Shown piece by piece: positions 13,178 through 21,391 of a stretch of DNA of 64,000 nucleotides (position 1 is its first letter; the number at the start of each line of letters is the position of its first letter). Source of the stretch: Pseudomonas sp. P818 (lineage in GTDB: Bacteria > Pseudomonadota > Gammaproteobacteria > Pseudomonadales > Pseudomonadaceae); assembly GCF_000418555.1 (NCBI RefSeq), contig NZ_ATKM01000019.1, positions 372,001-436,000 of the forward strand, in the 5' to 3' direction. The notes below the pieces were generated by a model, which was given only the letters and a program-made list of their open reading frames with translations, ran no database searches and had not been told where the DNA came from. A program made the position numbers and the translations under genes.

Positions 13178-13981
13178 TCAGCGCAGCCCCAGCACGTCCT
13201 GCATGTCGTACAGCGCGGCATCACGCCCCTGCAGCCACAGCGCCGAACGCACCGCACCCTTGGCGAAGGTCATGCGGCTGGAAGCCTTGTGGGTGATCTC
13301 CACGCGCTCGCCATCGGCGGCGAACAACACGGTGTGATCCCCGACCACATCGCCGGCACGCACGGTGGCGAAGCCGATGGTCTCGCGCTCACGCGCCCCG
13401 GTCTGGCCTTCGCGGCCATACACGGCGACCTTCTGCAGATCACGCCCTAGCGCATCGGCGACCACTTCGCCCATACGCAGCGCGGTACCGGACGGTGCAT
13501 CGACCTTGTGCCGGTGGTGGGCTTCGATGATCTCGATATCCACATCATCGCCCAGCACACGAGCAGCGGTATCCAGCAGCTTCAGGCACAGATTGACGCC
13601 CACGCTGAAATTGGCGGCAAAGACGATCGGGATCTGCTTGGCCGCCCCGCTCAGCTGCTGCTTCTCTTCAACGGTAAAACCGGTGGTGCCGATCACCATG
13701 GCCTTGCCGGCCTGACGGCAGACTTCAAGATTCTTCAGCGTCACCGACGGATGGGTGAAATCGATCAGTACGTCGAATTCATCGACCACCGCGGCCAGAT
13801 CACCCACCAGACTCACGCCGATCTTGCCCAGGCCGACCAGTTCACCTGCATCGGCGCCGATCAGGCTGCTATCGGCACGGTCAACAGCGGCGCTGAGCTT
13901 GGCGCCCTCGGCCTGGCTCACTGCCTCGATCAGGGTCTTGCCCATACGCCCGGCGGCGCCCATCACTGCAATACGTTGCAT
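13178..13981 (-). CDS. dapB: 4-hydroxy-tetrahydrodipicolinate reductase
   Basis: DapB reduces 4-hydroxy-tetrahydrodipicolinate with NAD(P)H in the lysine and diaminopimelate pathway, supplying peptidoglycan cross-link precursors. The 267-residue protein starts with the nucleotide-binding MQRIAVMGAAGRMGK, has GTTGFTVEEKQ (about residue 100) and the signature EAHHRHKVDAPSGTALRMGE (about 153-172) with the catalytic histidine pair and lysine. GGAG lies 8 bases before the ATG. It follows dnaJ on the same strand, as in P. aeruginosa. Confidence 0.98.
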   Translation of the reverse strand: MQRIAVMGAAGRMGKTLIEAVSQAEGAKLSAAVDRADSSLIGADAGELVGLGKIGVSLVGDLAAVVDEFDVLIDFTHPSVTLKNLEVCRQAGKAMVIGTTGFTVEEKQQLSGAAKQIPIVFAANFSVGVNLCLKLLDTAARVLGDDVDIEIIEAHHRHKVDAPSGTALRMGEVVADALGRDLQKVAVYGREGQTGARERETIGFATVRAGDVVGDHTVLFAADGERVEITHKASSRMTFAKGAVRSALWLQGRDAALYDMQDVLGLR

Positions 13982-14058
13982 AAAATCAGCTCCAGGCTGC
14001 AGGCCTCAGGCCGCAGGCGAAAGGCTTGAAGCCCGCCGCCTGCAGCCCACAGCCGTGG
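13982..14058. repeat. Degenerate CTGCAGGC/GCTTGAAGCC repeat spacer
   Basis: The dnaJ-dapB spacer is made of short imperfect iterations around ctgcaggc, ctcaggc, gcttgaagcc and ccgcctgcagcc. A very similar mosaic fills the smpB-lldR gap (23834-23930). Such low-complexity GC-rich spacers appear to be expanded palindromic fragments rather than coding DNA. The dapB SD lies at its downstream edge. Confidence 0.55.
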
Positions 14059-15186
14059 TTATACGTCACCAAAGAAGCGCTTCACGCCCTCGAACCAGCC
14101 ACTGGCCTTGGGCGAGTGGGAGTCGTCGCCCTGCAGCGACTTGCGGAACTCCTCGAGCAGCTCGCGCTGACGCTTGTTCAGGTTGACCGGCGTCTCCACC
14201 GCCACCCGACACATCAGGTCGCCAGCCGCACCGCCCCGCACCGGGGCCACGCCCTTGCCGCGCAGGCGGAACAGTTTGCCGGTCTGGGTGCCTTCGGGGA
14301 TCTTCAGCTTGACCCGACCATCGAGGGTCGGCACTTCCAGTTCGCCACCCAGCGCCGCATCGGCGAAGCTGATCGGCACTTCGCAGTACAGGTGCTTGCC
14401 GTCGCGCTGGAAGATCGCATGCTCACGGACGTTGACCACTACGTAGAGGTCACCGGCCGGGCCGCCATGCGCACCCGCCTCGCCCTCACCGGACAGGCGA
14501 ATGCGATCACCGGTATCGACACCCGGCGGCACCTTGACCGACAGCGTCTTGCTCTCTTCCACCCGGCCCTGGCCATGGCAGCTGCCACAGGGATCGGTGA
14601 TCATCTTGCCGCTGCCATGGCAGCGCGGGCAGGTCTGCTGCACGGAGAAGAAGCCCTGCTGCATGCGCACCTGGCCGATACCACCACAGGTGGTACAGGT
14701 GACCGGGCTGGTGCCCTTCTTGGCGCCGGTGCCATCGCAGGTCTTGCAACCGACCAGAGTCGGCACGCGAATGGTCACGGTGGTGCCGCGCACCGCTTCT
14801 TCCAGATCAAGCTCCAGGGTGTAGCGCAGGTCACTGCCGCGCTGAGCACCGCCGCGCGAGCCGCCGCGGCCACCGCCGAAGAAGTCGCTGAACACGTCGC
14901 CGAAGATGTCGGAGAAGTTGGCGCCACCGAAACCGGCTCCGCCGCCACCGCCCATCTGCGGGTCGACGCCGGCGTGGCCGTATTGATCGTAGGCCGAACG
15001 CTTGCTGGCGTCGGAGAGCACTTCGTAGGCCTCGTTGGCCTCCTTGAATTTCTCTTCGGCGTCCTTGTCGTCCGGGTTGCGGTCCGGGTGATATTTCATC
15101 GCCAGGCGTCGATAGGCCTTCTTCAGCTCGGCCTCGCTGGCGCCGCGCTCGACCCCCAGGATCTCGTAATAATCACGTTTTGCCAT
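14059..15186 (-). CDS. dnaJ: Chaperone DnaJ
   Basis: DnaJ is the Hsp40 co-chaperone that delivers substrates to DnaK and triggers its ATPase. The 375 residues comprise a J domain (about 1-70) with the essential HPD in KYHPDRNPDD, a glycine-rich linker (about 75-115), a zinc-binding domain with four intact CxxCxGxG repeats (CKTCDGTG, CTTCGGIG, CPRCHGSG, CGSCHGQG; about 146-205) and C-terminal substrate-binding domains. It follows dnaK by 135 bases containing a hairpin, which may lower dnaJ expression relative to dnaK. Confidence 0.99.
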   Translation of the reverse strand: MAKRDYYEILGVERGASEAELKKAYRRLAMKYHPDRNPDDKDAEEKFKEANEAYEVLSDASKRSAYDQYGHAGVDPQMGGGGGAGFGGANFSDIFGDVFSDFFGGGRGGSRGGAQRGSDLRYTLELDLEEAVRGTTVTIRVPTLVGCKTCDGTGAKKGTSPVTCTTCGGIGQVRMQQGFFSVQQTCPRCHGSGKMITDPCGSCHGQGRVEESKTLSVKVPPGVDTGDRIRLSGEGEAGAHGGPAGDLYVVVNVREHAIFQRDGKHLYCEVPISFADAALGGELEVPTLDGRVKLKIPEGTQTGKLFRLRGKGVAPVRGGAAGDLMCRVAVETPVNLNKRQRELLEEFRKSLQGDDSHSPKASGWFEGVKRFFGDV

Positions 15187-15295
15187 AATTGTGCTGCACT
15201 CTCAGATTCGTGAGCTCCAGATACGCCGACGCGGGAGAAGGCTCCCGCGCGGCGAATCCTGCCCGTCGCGAGCGACGGTGGAGCGTAAAGAAGAG

Positions 15296-15316
15296 GCGGC
15301 CCGCTGAGCAGGCCGC
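15296..15316 (-). terminator. Imperfect hairpin between dnaK and dnaJ
   Basis: GCGGCC-type arms (15296-15301 and 15311-15316), extended by an inner GC pair, form a stem just after the dnaK stop, followed on the minus strand by a CTCTTCTTT tract. A second hairpin (GCGGGAG/CTCCCGC) lies about 60 bases further on. It is probably a partial terminator or an mRNA-stabilising stem that lowers read-through into dnaJ. Confidence 0.45.
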
Positions 15317-15321
15317 TTCCC

Positions 15322-17238
15322 TTACTTGTTCTCCTTGACCTCTTCGAACTCAGCGTCGACCACGTCATCACCCGCATCCTTGGCATCGCCGGCATCAGCC
15401 TGCGCGGCACCACCTTGCGGCTGTTCGGCGTACATCTTCTGCGCCAGCGGCGTGGTGGCCTCGGACAGGGCATTCATCTTGGCTTCGATGGCCGCCTTGT
15501 CGTCGCCCTTCAAGGCAACTTCCAGCTCGCCGATGGCTTTCTCGATGGCCGCCTTCTCGTCAGCAGTGGCCTTGTCGCCCGCCTCGGTGAGCATCTTGCG
15601 AGTGGCATGCACCAGCTGATCACCCTGGTTACGGGCGGTGGCCAGCTCTTCGAACTTGCGGTCTTCCTCGGCATTGGCCTCGGCATCACGCACCATTTGT
15701 TCGATTTCCTCCTCGGACAGACCGGAGTTGGCCTTGATCACGATGGACTGCTGCTTGCCAGTGGCCTTGTCCTTGGCGGACACGTGCAGGATGCCGTTGG
15801 CATCGATATCGAAGGTCACTTCGATCTGCGGCACGCCGCGCGGAGCCGGCGGAATCTCGGCCAGGTCGAACTTGCCGAGGGACTTGTTCTGCGCAGCCTG
15901 CTTACGCTCGCCCTGCAGCACGTGAATGGTCACGGCGCTCTGGTTGTCGTCAGCGGTGGAGAACACCTGCGACTTCTTGGTCGGAATGGTGGTGTTCTTC
16001 TCGATCAGCGCGGTCATCACGCCGCCCATGGTTTCGATACCCAGGGTCAGCGGGGAAACGTCCAGCAGCAGCACGTCCTTGACGTCACCAGCCAGTACCG
16101 CGCCCTGAATGGCAGCGCCCATGGCCACGGCTTCGTCCGGGTTGACGTCCTTGCGCGGCTCCTTGCCGAAGAACTCGGCAACGGTCTTCTGCACCAGCGG
16201 CATACGGGTCTGACCGCCGACCAGGATCACGTCGTCGATCTTGCTGACGTCGATACCGGCGTCCTTCAGCGCAGTGCGGCACGGCTCGATGGTGCGCTGC
16301 ACCAGATCCTCGACCAGCGATTCGAGCTTGGAACGGGAAATTTTCACGTTCAGGTGCTTCGGACCGGTGGCATCTGCAGTGATGTACGGCAGGTTGACGT
16401 CGGTCTGCTGGCTCGAGGACAGCTCGATCTTGGCCTTCTCGGCAGCTTCCTTCAGGCGCTGCATGGCCAGCGGGTCGCCCTTGAGGTTCATGCCGGTTTC
16501 TTTCTTGAATTCGTCGACGAGGTAATCGATCAGGCGAATGTCGAAGTCCTCACCACCGAGGAAGGTGTCACCGTTGGTGGCCAGCACTTCGAACTGGTGC
16601 TCGCCATCAACTTCGGCGATCTCGATCACCGACACGTCGAAGGTACCGCCACCCAGGTCATAAACGATCACGGTGTGGTCGCCCTTGGCCTTGTCCATGC
16701 CATAGGCCAGCGCCGCCGCGGTCGGCTCGTTGATGATGCGCTTGACGTCCAGACCGGCGATGCGGCCGGCATCCTTGGTAGCCTGGCGCTGGCTGTCGTT
16801 GAAGTAGGCCGGAACGGTGATCACCGCTTCGGTCACCGGCTCGCCCAGGTAGTCCTCGGCGGTCTTCTTCATTTTCTTCAGCACTTCAGCGCTGATCTGC
16901 GGCGGCGCCATTTTCTGGCCGTTCACTTCGACCCAGGCGTCGTTGTTGTCCGCCTTGACGATCTTGTACGGAACCATCTGGATGTCTTTCTGCACGACGT
17001 CTTCGTCGAAACGACGACCGATCAGACGCTTGACCGCATACAGGGTGTTGTGCGGGTTGGTGACAGCCTGACGCTTGGCCGACTGACCAACCAGGATCTC
17101 GCCATCGTTGGCGTAGGCGATGATGGACGGCGTGGTGCGAGCGCCTTCGGCGTTCTCCAGCACCTTGACGTTGCCGTTTTCCAGAATGGAGACGCAGGAG
17201 TTGGTGGTCCCCAGGTCGATACCGATGATTTTGCCCAT
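15322..17238 (-). CDS. dnaK: Chaperone DnaK (Hsp70)
   Basis: DnaK is the ATP-dependent Hsp70 chaperone; in many gammaproteobacteria it also holds sigma-32 inactive. The 638 residues comprise an N-terminal actin-like ATPase (about 1-385) with MGKIIGIDLGTTNSC, VIVYDLGGGTFDVSVIE and VGGQTRMP, the DVLLLDVSPLTLGIET linker, the beta-sandwich substrate domain and an alpha-helical lid ending in the acidic tail DDVVDAEFEEVKENK. It lies between grpE and dnaJ, and a sigma-32-type promoter sits immediately upstream (17315-17342). Confidence 0.99.
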   Translation of the reverse strand: MGKIIGIDLGTTNSCVSILENGNVKVLENAEGARTTPSIIAYANDGEILVGQSAKRQAVTNPHNTLYAVKRLIGRRFDEDVVQKDIQMVPYKIVKADNNDAWVEVNGQKMAPPQISAEVLKKMKKTAEDYLGEPVTEAVITVPAYFNDSQRQATKDAGRIAGLDVKRIINEPTAAALAYGMDKAKGDHTVIVYDLGGGTFDVSVIEIAEVDGEHQFEVLATNGDTFLGGEDFDIRLIDYLVDEFKKETGMNLKGDPLAMQRLKEAAEKAKIELSSSQQTDVNLPYITADATGPKHLNVKISRSKLESLVEDLVQRTIEPCRTALKDAGIDVSKIDDVILVGGQTRMPLVQKTVAEFFGKEPRKDVNPDEAVAMGAAIQGAVLAGDVKDVLLLDVSPLTLGIETMGGVMTALIEKNTTIPTKKSQVFSTADDNQSAVTIHVLQGERKQAAQNKSLGKFDLAEIPPAPRGVPQIEVTFDIDANGILHVSAKDKATGKQQSIVIKANSGLSEEEIEQMVRDAEANAEEDRKFEELATARNQGDQLVHATRKMLTEAGDKATADEKAAIEKAIGELEVALKGDDKAAIEAKMNALSEATTPLAQKMYAEQPQGGAAQADAGDAKDAGDDVVDAEFEEVKENK

Positions 17239-17314
17239 GAAAATTCTCCCGAAACTTTGATTTTTCCGTCGCCTCGTTTCACAGGCGCCGGTAGCACTAA
17301 AACGCTTGACTCAG

Positions 17315-17342
17315 AAATGGGGTCGCCCCCGAAAATTTCAAG
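17315..17342 (-). promoter_or_regulatory. Sigma-32-type heat-shock promoter for dnaK
   Basis: On the minus strand CTTGAAA (17336-17342) is followed, after 13 bases, by CCCCATTT (17315-17322). Both boxes match the sigma-32 (RpoH) consensus CTTGAAA and CCCCATnT almost perfectly. The -35 box overlaps the grpE stop codon (the TGA lies inside CTTGAAA). This gives dnaK an extra start independent of the grpE promoter. Confidence 0.85.
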
Positions 17343-17907
17343 CCTGCTCGTCGATGGACGGCGGCGGGGTGGTCGGCGCCTTGCTGACCACGACCATGGC
17401 CGGACGCAGCAGACGACCGTTGAGCAGATAACCCTTCTGGAACACCTTGAGCACCGAGTTCGGCTCGACGTGGGTGCTCTCCTCCATCGCCATGGCCTGG
17501 TGATGCTCAGGGTTGAACGGCTCGCCATGCGGCTCGATCGCTTCCAGCTGATGACGCGCCAAGGTGTCGAGGAACAGCTTGAGGGTCAGTTGCATACCCT
17601 CGCGCACGCCCTTGATGGCTTCGTCGTCCGGACTGGAAAGCTCCAGACCGCGTTCCAGGCTGTCGACCACCGGCAACAGATCGTTGGCGAATTTCTCCAG
17701 GGCGAACTTGTGCGCCTTCTCGACATCCTGCTCGGCGCGACGGCGCACGTTCTGCAGCTCGGCCGCTACGCGCAGCGACTGATCCTGCGCTGCCGCCAGC
17801 TGCTCTTCCAGGGCCTGCACGCGAGCCGCCAGATCGTCGCTCGGCGCAGCGTTCTCAGCCGCCTGAGTCTCGGGGTTCTGCGTGTCCAGGTTCTGTTCGT
17901 CAGCCAT
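17338..17907 (-). CDS. grpE: Nucleotide exchange factor GrpE
   Basis: GrpE is the dimeric nucleotide-exchange factor that releases ADP from DnaK. The 189-residue product has an acidic disordered N-terminus (MADEQNLDTQNPETQAAEN), a long coiled-coil helix (about 30-85, LAARVQALEEQLAAAQDQSLRVAAELQNVRRRAEQD) and the C-terminal beta domain with NPEHHQAMAMEES and VFQKGYLLNGRLLRPAMVVVS. The frame is open upstream to 18084, but that extension crosses the recN promoter region; the ATG at 17907 matches the family and follows the sigma-32-type promoter at 17962-17989. Confidence 0.97.
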   Translation of the reverse strand: MADEQNLDTQNPETQAAENAAPSDDLAARVQALEEQLAAAQDQSLRVAAELQNVRRRAEQDVEKAHKFALEKFANDLLPVVDSLERGLELSSPDDEAIKGVREGMQLTLKLFLDTLARHQLEAIEPHGEPFNPEHHQAMAMEESTHVEPNSVLKVFQKGYLLNGRLLRPAMVVVSKAPTTPPPSIDEQA

Positions 17908-17961
17908 GCCTATCTCCTCTCGAATGAAACGGCGCGAGTCCGGCTCGCGCACCTGCCGCCT

Positions 17962-17989
17962 ATATGGAGCCAAATCCCCAGCTTTCAAG
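17962..17989 (-). promoter_or_regulatory. Sigma-32-type heat-shock promoter for grpE
   Basis: On the minus strand CTTGAAA (17983-17989) is followed, after exactly 13 bases, by CTCCATAT (17962-17969), close to the CCCCATnT consensus. It lies 55-82 bases upstream of the grpE ATG. Together with 17315-17342 and 32461-32488, it forms a set of three heat-shock promoters with identical spacing. Confidence 0.8.
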
Positions 17990-18025
17990 GGGCGATACGG
18001 AGGATTGCCAGGAAAAGAAAAAACA

Positions 18026-18041
18026 CTGTATAAATAACCAG
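18026..18041 (+). promoter_or_regulatory. LexA (SOS) box of recN
   Basis: CTGTATAAATAACCAG is a 16-base CTG-N10-CAG site with an AT-rich core, close to the LexA operator consensus of gammaproteobacteria. It lies 24 bases upstream of the recN ATG, positioned to cover the promoter. recN is an SOS gene in many bacteria, so the assignment fits. Confidence 0.85.
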
Positions 18042-18064
18042 ACATCAATTCGGGAGCGTTCGCC

Positions 18065-19741
18065 ATGCTGGTGCACCTGTCCATTCACAACTACGCCATC
18101 GTCGACCACCTCGACCTCGAGCTGGATGCCGGCATGAGCGCCATCAGCGGCGAGACCGGTGCGGGCAAGTCGATCATGCTCGACGCTCTCGGCCTGTGCC
18201 TGGGTGATCGCGCCGACAGCGGCGTGGTGCGCCCCGGTGCGGACAAGGCGGACATTCTCGCCAGCTTTGACCTGGCGGACATTCCCGAAGCACGCGCCTG
18301 GCTCGCCGAACGTGATCTGGACAGCGACGGGCCGTGCATCCTGCGCCGGGTGATCACCGCTGAAGGTCGATCACGCGGCTACATCAATGGCAGCCCCTGC
18401 CCGCAGGCCGACCTCAAGGCCATCGGCGAGCTGATCATCGACATCCACAGCCAGCACGAGCACCAGTCGCTGCTCAAGACCGACACCCACCGCCGCCTGC
18501 TCGACGAATACGCCGGCAGCCAGGAACTGGCGCGCCAGGTGCAACTCGCTGCGCAGCGCTGGAAGCAGACGCGCAACGAGCTGGAGCGCATCTCCAGCCA
18601 GGGTGACGAACAACGCGCGCGCCACCAGTTGCTCAGCTATCAGCTGGAAGAGCTGGAGAACCTTGCCCTTGGCGACAACGAACTGGAACAGCTGGAGCAG
18701 GAACACAAGGCCCTGAGCAATGCCGAGGCACTGCTCGGCGCCTGCCGTCAGGTCCTGGATCTGTGCAGCGAGAGCGATGCCGGCAACGTGTTGTCAGCAC
18801 TGACTGCCAGCCTCAACCGCCTTGGCGCCTTCGGTGGCCAGGGCGGTGCCCTCGGCGAAGCGAGCAACCTGCTGGCCAGCGCACAGATTCAGGTAGAGGA
18901 AGCCGTCGGCGAGCTGAACCGCTTCGTCGATCACTTCGACGCCGACCCCGAGCGCCAGCAATTTCTCGAAGAACGCCTGGACACCATCTATACCCTGGCG
19001 CGCAAGCATCGCATTCAGCCCACCGAGCTGGCTGCCCTGCAGCAGCAGCTGTTCGAGGAACTGGAAGGTCTGAATGCCGACGATCAGGCCAGCGAACGCC
19101 TGGCCGAGGAACTGGCCGCCTACGAGCGTCATTATCAGGAAAAGGCCGCTGAACTCAGCGCACTGCGCTCCACGGCCGCCGAGCGCCTGTCGGCGGCCGT
19201 GGAGCAGGAGATGCAGGCATTGGGCATGCCGGGCGGGCGCTTCAGCATTCAGTTGCAGGCCACCAACAGCGAAGAGCCGCATGCCAATGGCCTGGAGATG
19301 GTCGAGTTTCTGGTCAGCGCCAACCCCGGTCAGCCACTGCGCGGCCTGGCCAAAGTCGCCTCTGGCGGTGAACTGTCGCGTATCAGCCTGGCGATCCAGG
19401 TGATCACTGCACAGACCTCGCGCGTACCGACCCTGGTGTTCGATGAAGTGGACGTCGGCATCGGCGGGCCGACCGCCGAAGTGGTCGGCCAACTGCTGCG
19501 TCGCCTCGGTGAACGCGGCCAGGTGCTGTGCGTTACCCACCTGCCGCAGGTAGCCGCACAGGGCCACCAGCACCTGTTCGTGCACAAGCGACGCGGCGAA
19601 GATGCCACTTCCACTGCGGTGAGCAAGCTGGACGAAAGCGGCCGCATTGAGGAGATCGCGCGCATGCTCGGCGGCGTCGACCTGACCGAGGAATCCCTGG
19701 CTCACGCCCGCAAGATGGTAACCAGCGCGCAGGCAGCCTAG
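18065..19741 (+). CDS. recN: DNA repair protein RecN
   Basis: RecN is an SMC-like ATPase that acts at double-strand breaks. The 558 residues carry the Walker A loop SGETGAGKSIMLDALG (about 29-44), long coiled-coil arms (about 150-370), the ABC signature region VASGGELSRISLAIQ (about 430-444) and Walker B TLVFDEVDVGIGGPTA (about 456-471). GGGAG lies 8 bases ahead of the ATG. It is divergent from grpE and controlled by the LexA box at 18026-18041. Downstream lie a REP pair and a two-way terminator before fur. Confidence 0.98.
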   Translation: MLVHLSIHNYAIVDHLDLELDAGMSAISGETGAGKSIMLDALGLCLGDRADSGVVRPGADKADILASFDLADIPEARAWLAERDLDSDGPCILRRVITAEGRSRGYINGSPCPQADLKAIGELIIDIHSQHEHQSLLKTDTHRRLLDEYAGSQELARQVQLAAQRWKQTRNELERISSQGDEQRARHQLLSYQLEELENLALGDNELEQLEQEHKALSNAEALLGACRQVLDLCSESDAGNVLSALTASLNRLGAFGGQGGALGEASNLLASAQIQVEEAVGELNRFVDHFDADPERQQFLEERLDTIYTLARKHRIQPTELAALQQQLFEELEGLNADDQASERLAEELAAYERHYQEKAAELSALRSTAAERLSAAVEQEMQALGMPGGRFSIQLQATNSEEPHANGLEMVEFLVSANPGQPLRGLAKVASGGELSRISLAIQVITAQTSRVPTLVFDEVDVGIGGPTAEVVGQLLRRLGERGQVLCVTHLPQVAAQGHQHLFVHKRRGEDATSTAVSKLDESGRIEEIARMLGGVDLTEESLAHARKMVTSAQAA

Positions 19742-19803
19742 GGTCTGTGGCCCAGATCGAATCCGAGGCCGTTTTAACTAAGCCTTAGCCAATGCTAGAC
19801 CTT

Positions 19804-19870
19804 GTAGGAGCGAGCTCTGCTCGCGAACGGAGTTGAGGTCGCAAGCTTCGCGAGCAGAGCTCGCTCCTAC
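19804..19870. repeat. Paired REP palindromes (REPIN), family 1
   Basis: Two 23-base copies in opposite orientation (19804-19826 and 19848-19870), each starting GTAGGAGCGAGC when read inward, are perfect inverted repeats of one another separated by 21 bases. The GTAGGAGC start and internal palindrome are typical of Pseudomonas REP sequences mobilised by RAYT transposases. It sits between recN and fur. No RAYT gene is in the window. Confidence 0.85.
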
Positions 19871-19901
19871 CAATAAGTACATAGCCTAGCTGCAAGTCCG
19901 C

Positions 19902-19922
19902 CCCGGATTGCACCCGGGCTAC
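19902..19922. repeat. CCCGGAT-type short palindrome, copy 1
   Basis: CCCGGATTGCACCCGGGCTAC is a short imperfect palindrome; two more copies lie at 29716-29773. It belongs to a second small repeat class that accompanies the REP pairs in both places. Confidence 0.55.
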
Positions 19923-19930
19923 GGCAATAA

Positions 19931-19957
19931 AAAAGGCGACCCGTGGGGTCGCCTTTT
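19931..19957. terminator. Bidirectional terminator between recN and fur
   Basis: Arms AAAAGGCGACC (19931-19941) and GGTCGCCTTTT (19947-19957) form a stem with A-runs on one side and T-runs on the other, so it can serve both convergent genes. Confidence 0.8.
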
Positions 19958-19977
19958 CATTCATTGCCACAGAAGCA

Positions 19978-20382
19978 TCAGCTCTTCTTGCGTACGTACA
20001 GCACCAGATTGTGATCGACCAACTCGAAACCGTGCTCTCGCACGATTTCCTTCTGGCGCTTCTCGATCTCGGAATCGAAGAACTCGATCACCTCACCGGT
20101 GTCGACACAGACCATATGGTCGTGGTGGCCGCTGTCGGCCAGCTCGAACACGGCATGACCGCCATCGAAGTTGTGACGCACCACCAGGCCGGCGGCCTCG
20201 AACTGGGTCAGCACGCGATAGACGGTGGCCAGGCCAACGTCTTCGCCAGCCTCCATCAGCGCCTTGTAGACATCCTCCGCGCTCATGTGGCGGTGCTCGG
20301 CGTTGTCGAGCATCTGCAGGATTTTGACTCGTGGCAGAGTCACCTTCAGTCCAGCTTTGCGCAGTTCGTTATTTTCAACCAT
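19978..20382 (-). CDS. fur: Ferric uptake regulator Fur
   Basis: Fur is the Fe(II)-dependent repressor of iron-uptake genes. The 134-residue protein starts MVENNELRKAGLKVTLPRVKIL, has the winged-helix DNA-binding half (recognition region GLATVYRVLTQFEAAGLV, about 50-67) and the metal-binding dimerisation half (HDHMVCVDTGEVIEFFD, about 87-103). It has a single cysteine and lacks the second CxxC pair that holds structural zinc in E. coli Fur, as I recall for P. aeruginosa Fur. Five extra in-frame codons upstream (MRKQT) are probably not translated. It is divergent from bamE. Confidence 0.98.
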   Translation of the reverse strand: MVENNELRKAGLKVTLPRVKILQMLDNAEHRHMSAEDVYKALMEAGEDVGLATVYRVLTQFEAAGLVVRHNFDGGHAVFELADSGHHDHMVCVDTGEVIEFFDSEIEKRQKEIVREHGFELVDHNLVLYVRKKS

Positions 20383-20476
20383 GGTCTGCTTTCTCATGGA
20401 TGCTGCTTCGCAGCACCCTTCAATACGGGTATGATCCGGGGTTCAAGTTGCCCAAGATAGTGGAAGTCACCCTCCG

Positions 20477-20995
20477 ATGCAAAAAACCAAGCTCTTGCTG
20501 ACCAGCCTGTCGCTGACCGGGCTCTTCGCACTCGCCGGTTGTTCATTCCCCGGGGTTTACAAGATCGACATTCAACAGGGCAATGTCGTCACACAGGACA
20601 TGATAGACCAGCTGCGCCCTGGAATGACCCGACGCCAAGTGCGGTTTATCATGGGCAACCCGCTGATCACCGACACCTTCCATGCTGATCGCTGGGATTA
20701 CCTCTACAGCATCCAGCCCGGTGGCGGCCAGCGCTTTCAGGAGCGCGTGAGTCTGGTGTTCGACGGCAACGACCAACTGGTCGGCCTGGCCGGCGACTTC
20801 ATGCCTGGTGTCAGCCGTGACCAGGCGATCATGGGTGAAAGCGGTGACACCAGCAGCGCCCAGCCGCAAGCCAAGCCGCAGGAAGACACCCCGCCGGCAC
20901 CCGGTTCGCTGCTGGAGCAGATTCAGCGCGAAGTGGATCAGGTCGAGACCGTCCCGGTTCCGACACCTGAGCCGCTGGACACCGATCCGCAGTAA
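20477..20995 (+). CDS. bamE: Outer-membrane assembly lipoprotein BamE (OmlA)
   Basis: BamE is a small lipoprotein of the BAM complex that inserts beta-barrels into the outer membrane; the Pseudomonas homologue is called OmlA. The N-terminus is a lipoprotein signal, with lipobox LFALAGC giving cysteine 22. The SmpA/OmlA domain follows (about 30-115) with QLRPGMTRRQVRFIMGNPL and the WDYLYS motif. After about residue 120 a Pro/Gln/Ser-rich tail extends beyond the short E. coli form (172 residues here). It is transcribed away from fur and ends at a strong terminator. Confidence 0.96.
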   Translation: MQKTKLLLTSLSLTGLFALAGCSFPGVYKIDIQQGNVVTQDMIDQLRPGMTRRQVRFIMGNPLITDTFHADRWDYLYSIQPGGGQRFQERVSLVFDGNDQLVGLAGDFMPGVSRDQAIMGESGDTSSAQPQAKPQEDTPPAPGSLLEQIQREVDQVETVPVPTPEPLDTDPQ

Positions 20996-21007
20996 CAAGC
21001 GGACACG

Positions 21008-21036
21008 AAAAAGCCCGGAGCGATCCGGGCTTTTTT
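21008..21036. terminator. Terminator after bamE, shared with rnfH
   Basis: Arms AAAAAGCCCGGA and TCCGGGCTTTTT around a GCGA loop, followed by T-rich sequence, lie 13 bases after the bamE stop. The reverse strand also has a T-run, so it can end the convergent rnfH transcript. Confidence 0.85.
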
Positions 21037-21070
21037 CATATCTGTGCCCTGCCGAGCAGCCTCGCGGAAG

Positions 21071-21391
21071 TCAGGCTGACTCCTCGCCCTCCTCCCGCGC
21101 CTTGGCTTTAGCCGCACGCTGTTTACGTACTTCCTTCGGATCGGCAATCAGCGGCCGATAGATCTCGACCCGCTCGCCCTCCTCCAACACACGCTCTTCC
21201 GGCTTGCTTACCGCCTTGCCGAAAATGCCCAGCGGCGCCTGCTTCAGGTCCAGCTCGGGAAAGAACTGCTGCATGCCGGAGCACAATGCCGCCTCACGCA
21301 CCGTGGTGCCGACCGGCACCGACAGACGCAAAAGCTTCTGCCGCTCGGCGAGGGCATAGACCACTTCGATGGCGATGCTTGGCTTATCCAT
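21071..21391 (-). CDS. rnfH: RnfH family ubiquitin-like protein
   Basis: This is a small protein of the RnfH/PasI family, usually encoded next to ratA; its molecular role is unclear. The 106-residue product has a beta-grasp (ubiquitin-like) core: IEVVYALAERQKLLRLSVPVGTTVREAALCSG through VEIYRPLIADPKEVRKQRA, followed by a charged tail (AKAKAREEGEESA). The ATG at 21391 overlaps the end of ratA by 8 bases, indicating coupled translation. A longer open frame upstream lies within ratA and is not likely to be used. Confidence 0.93.
   Translation of the reverse strand: MDKPSIAIEVVYALAERQKLLRLSVPVGTTVREAALCSGMQQFFPELDLKQAPLGIFGKAVSKPEERVLEEGERVEIYRPLIADPKEVRKQRAAKAKAREEGEESA

Noticed and set aside
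15415..18033. 872-codon plus-strand frame opposite dnaK and grpE
   Set aside because: Antisense to dnaK-grpE and crossing their heat-shock promoters; no SD or protein family pattern.
17908..18084. Extra 59 codons at the start of grpE
   Set aside because: The extension crosses the sigma-32-type promoter and the LexA box, and the family start at 17907 is a good match.
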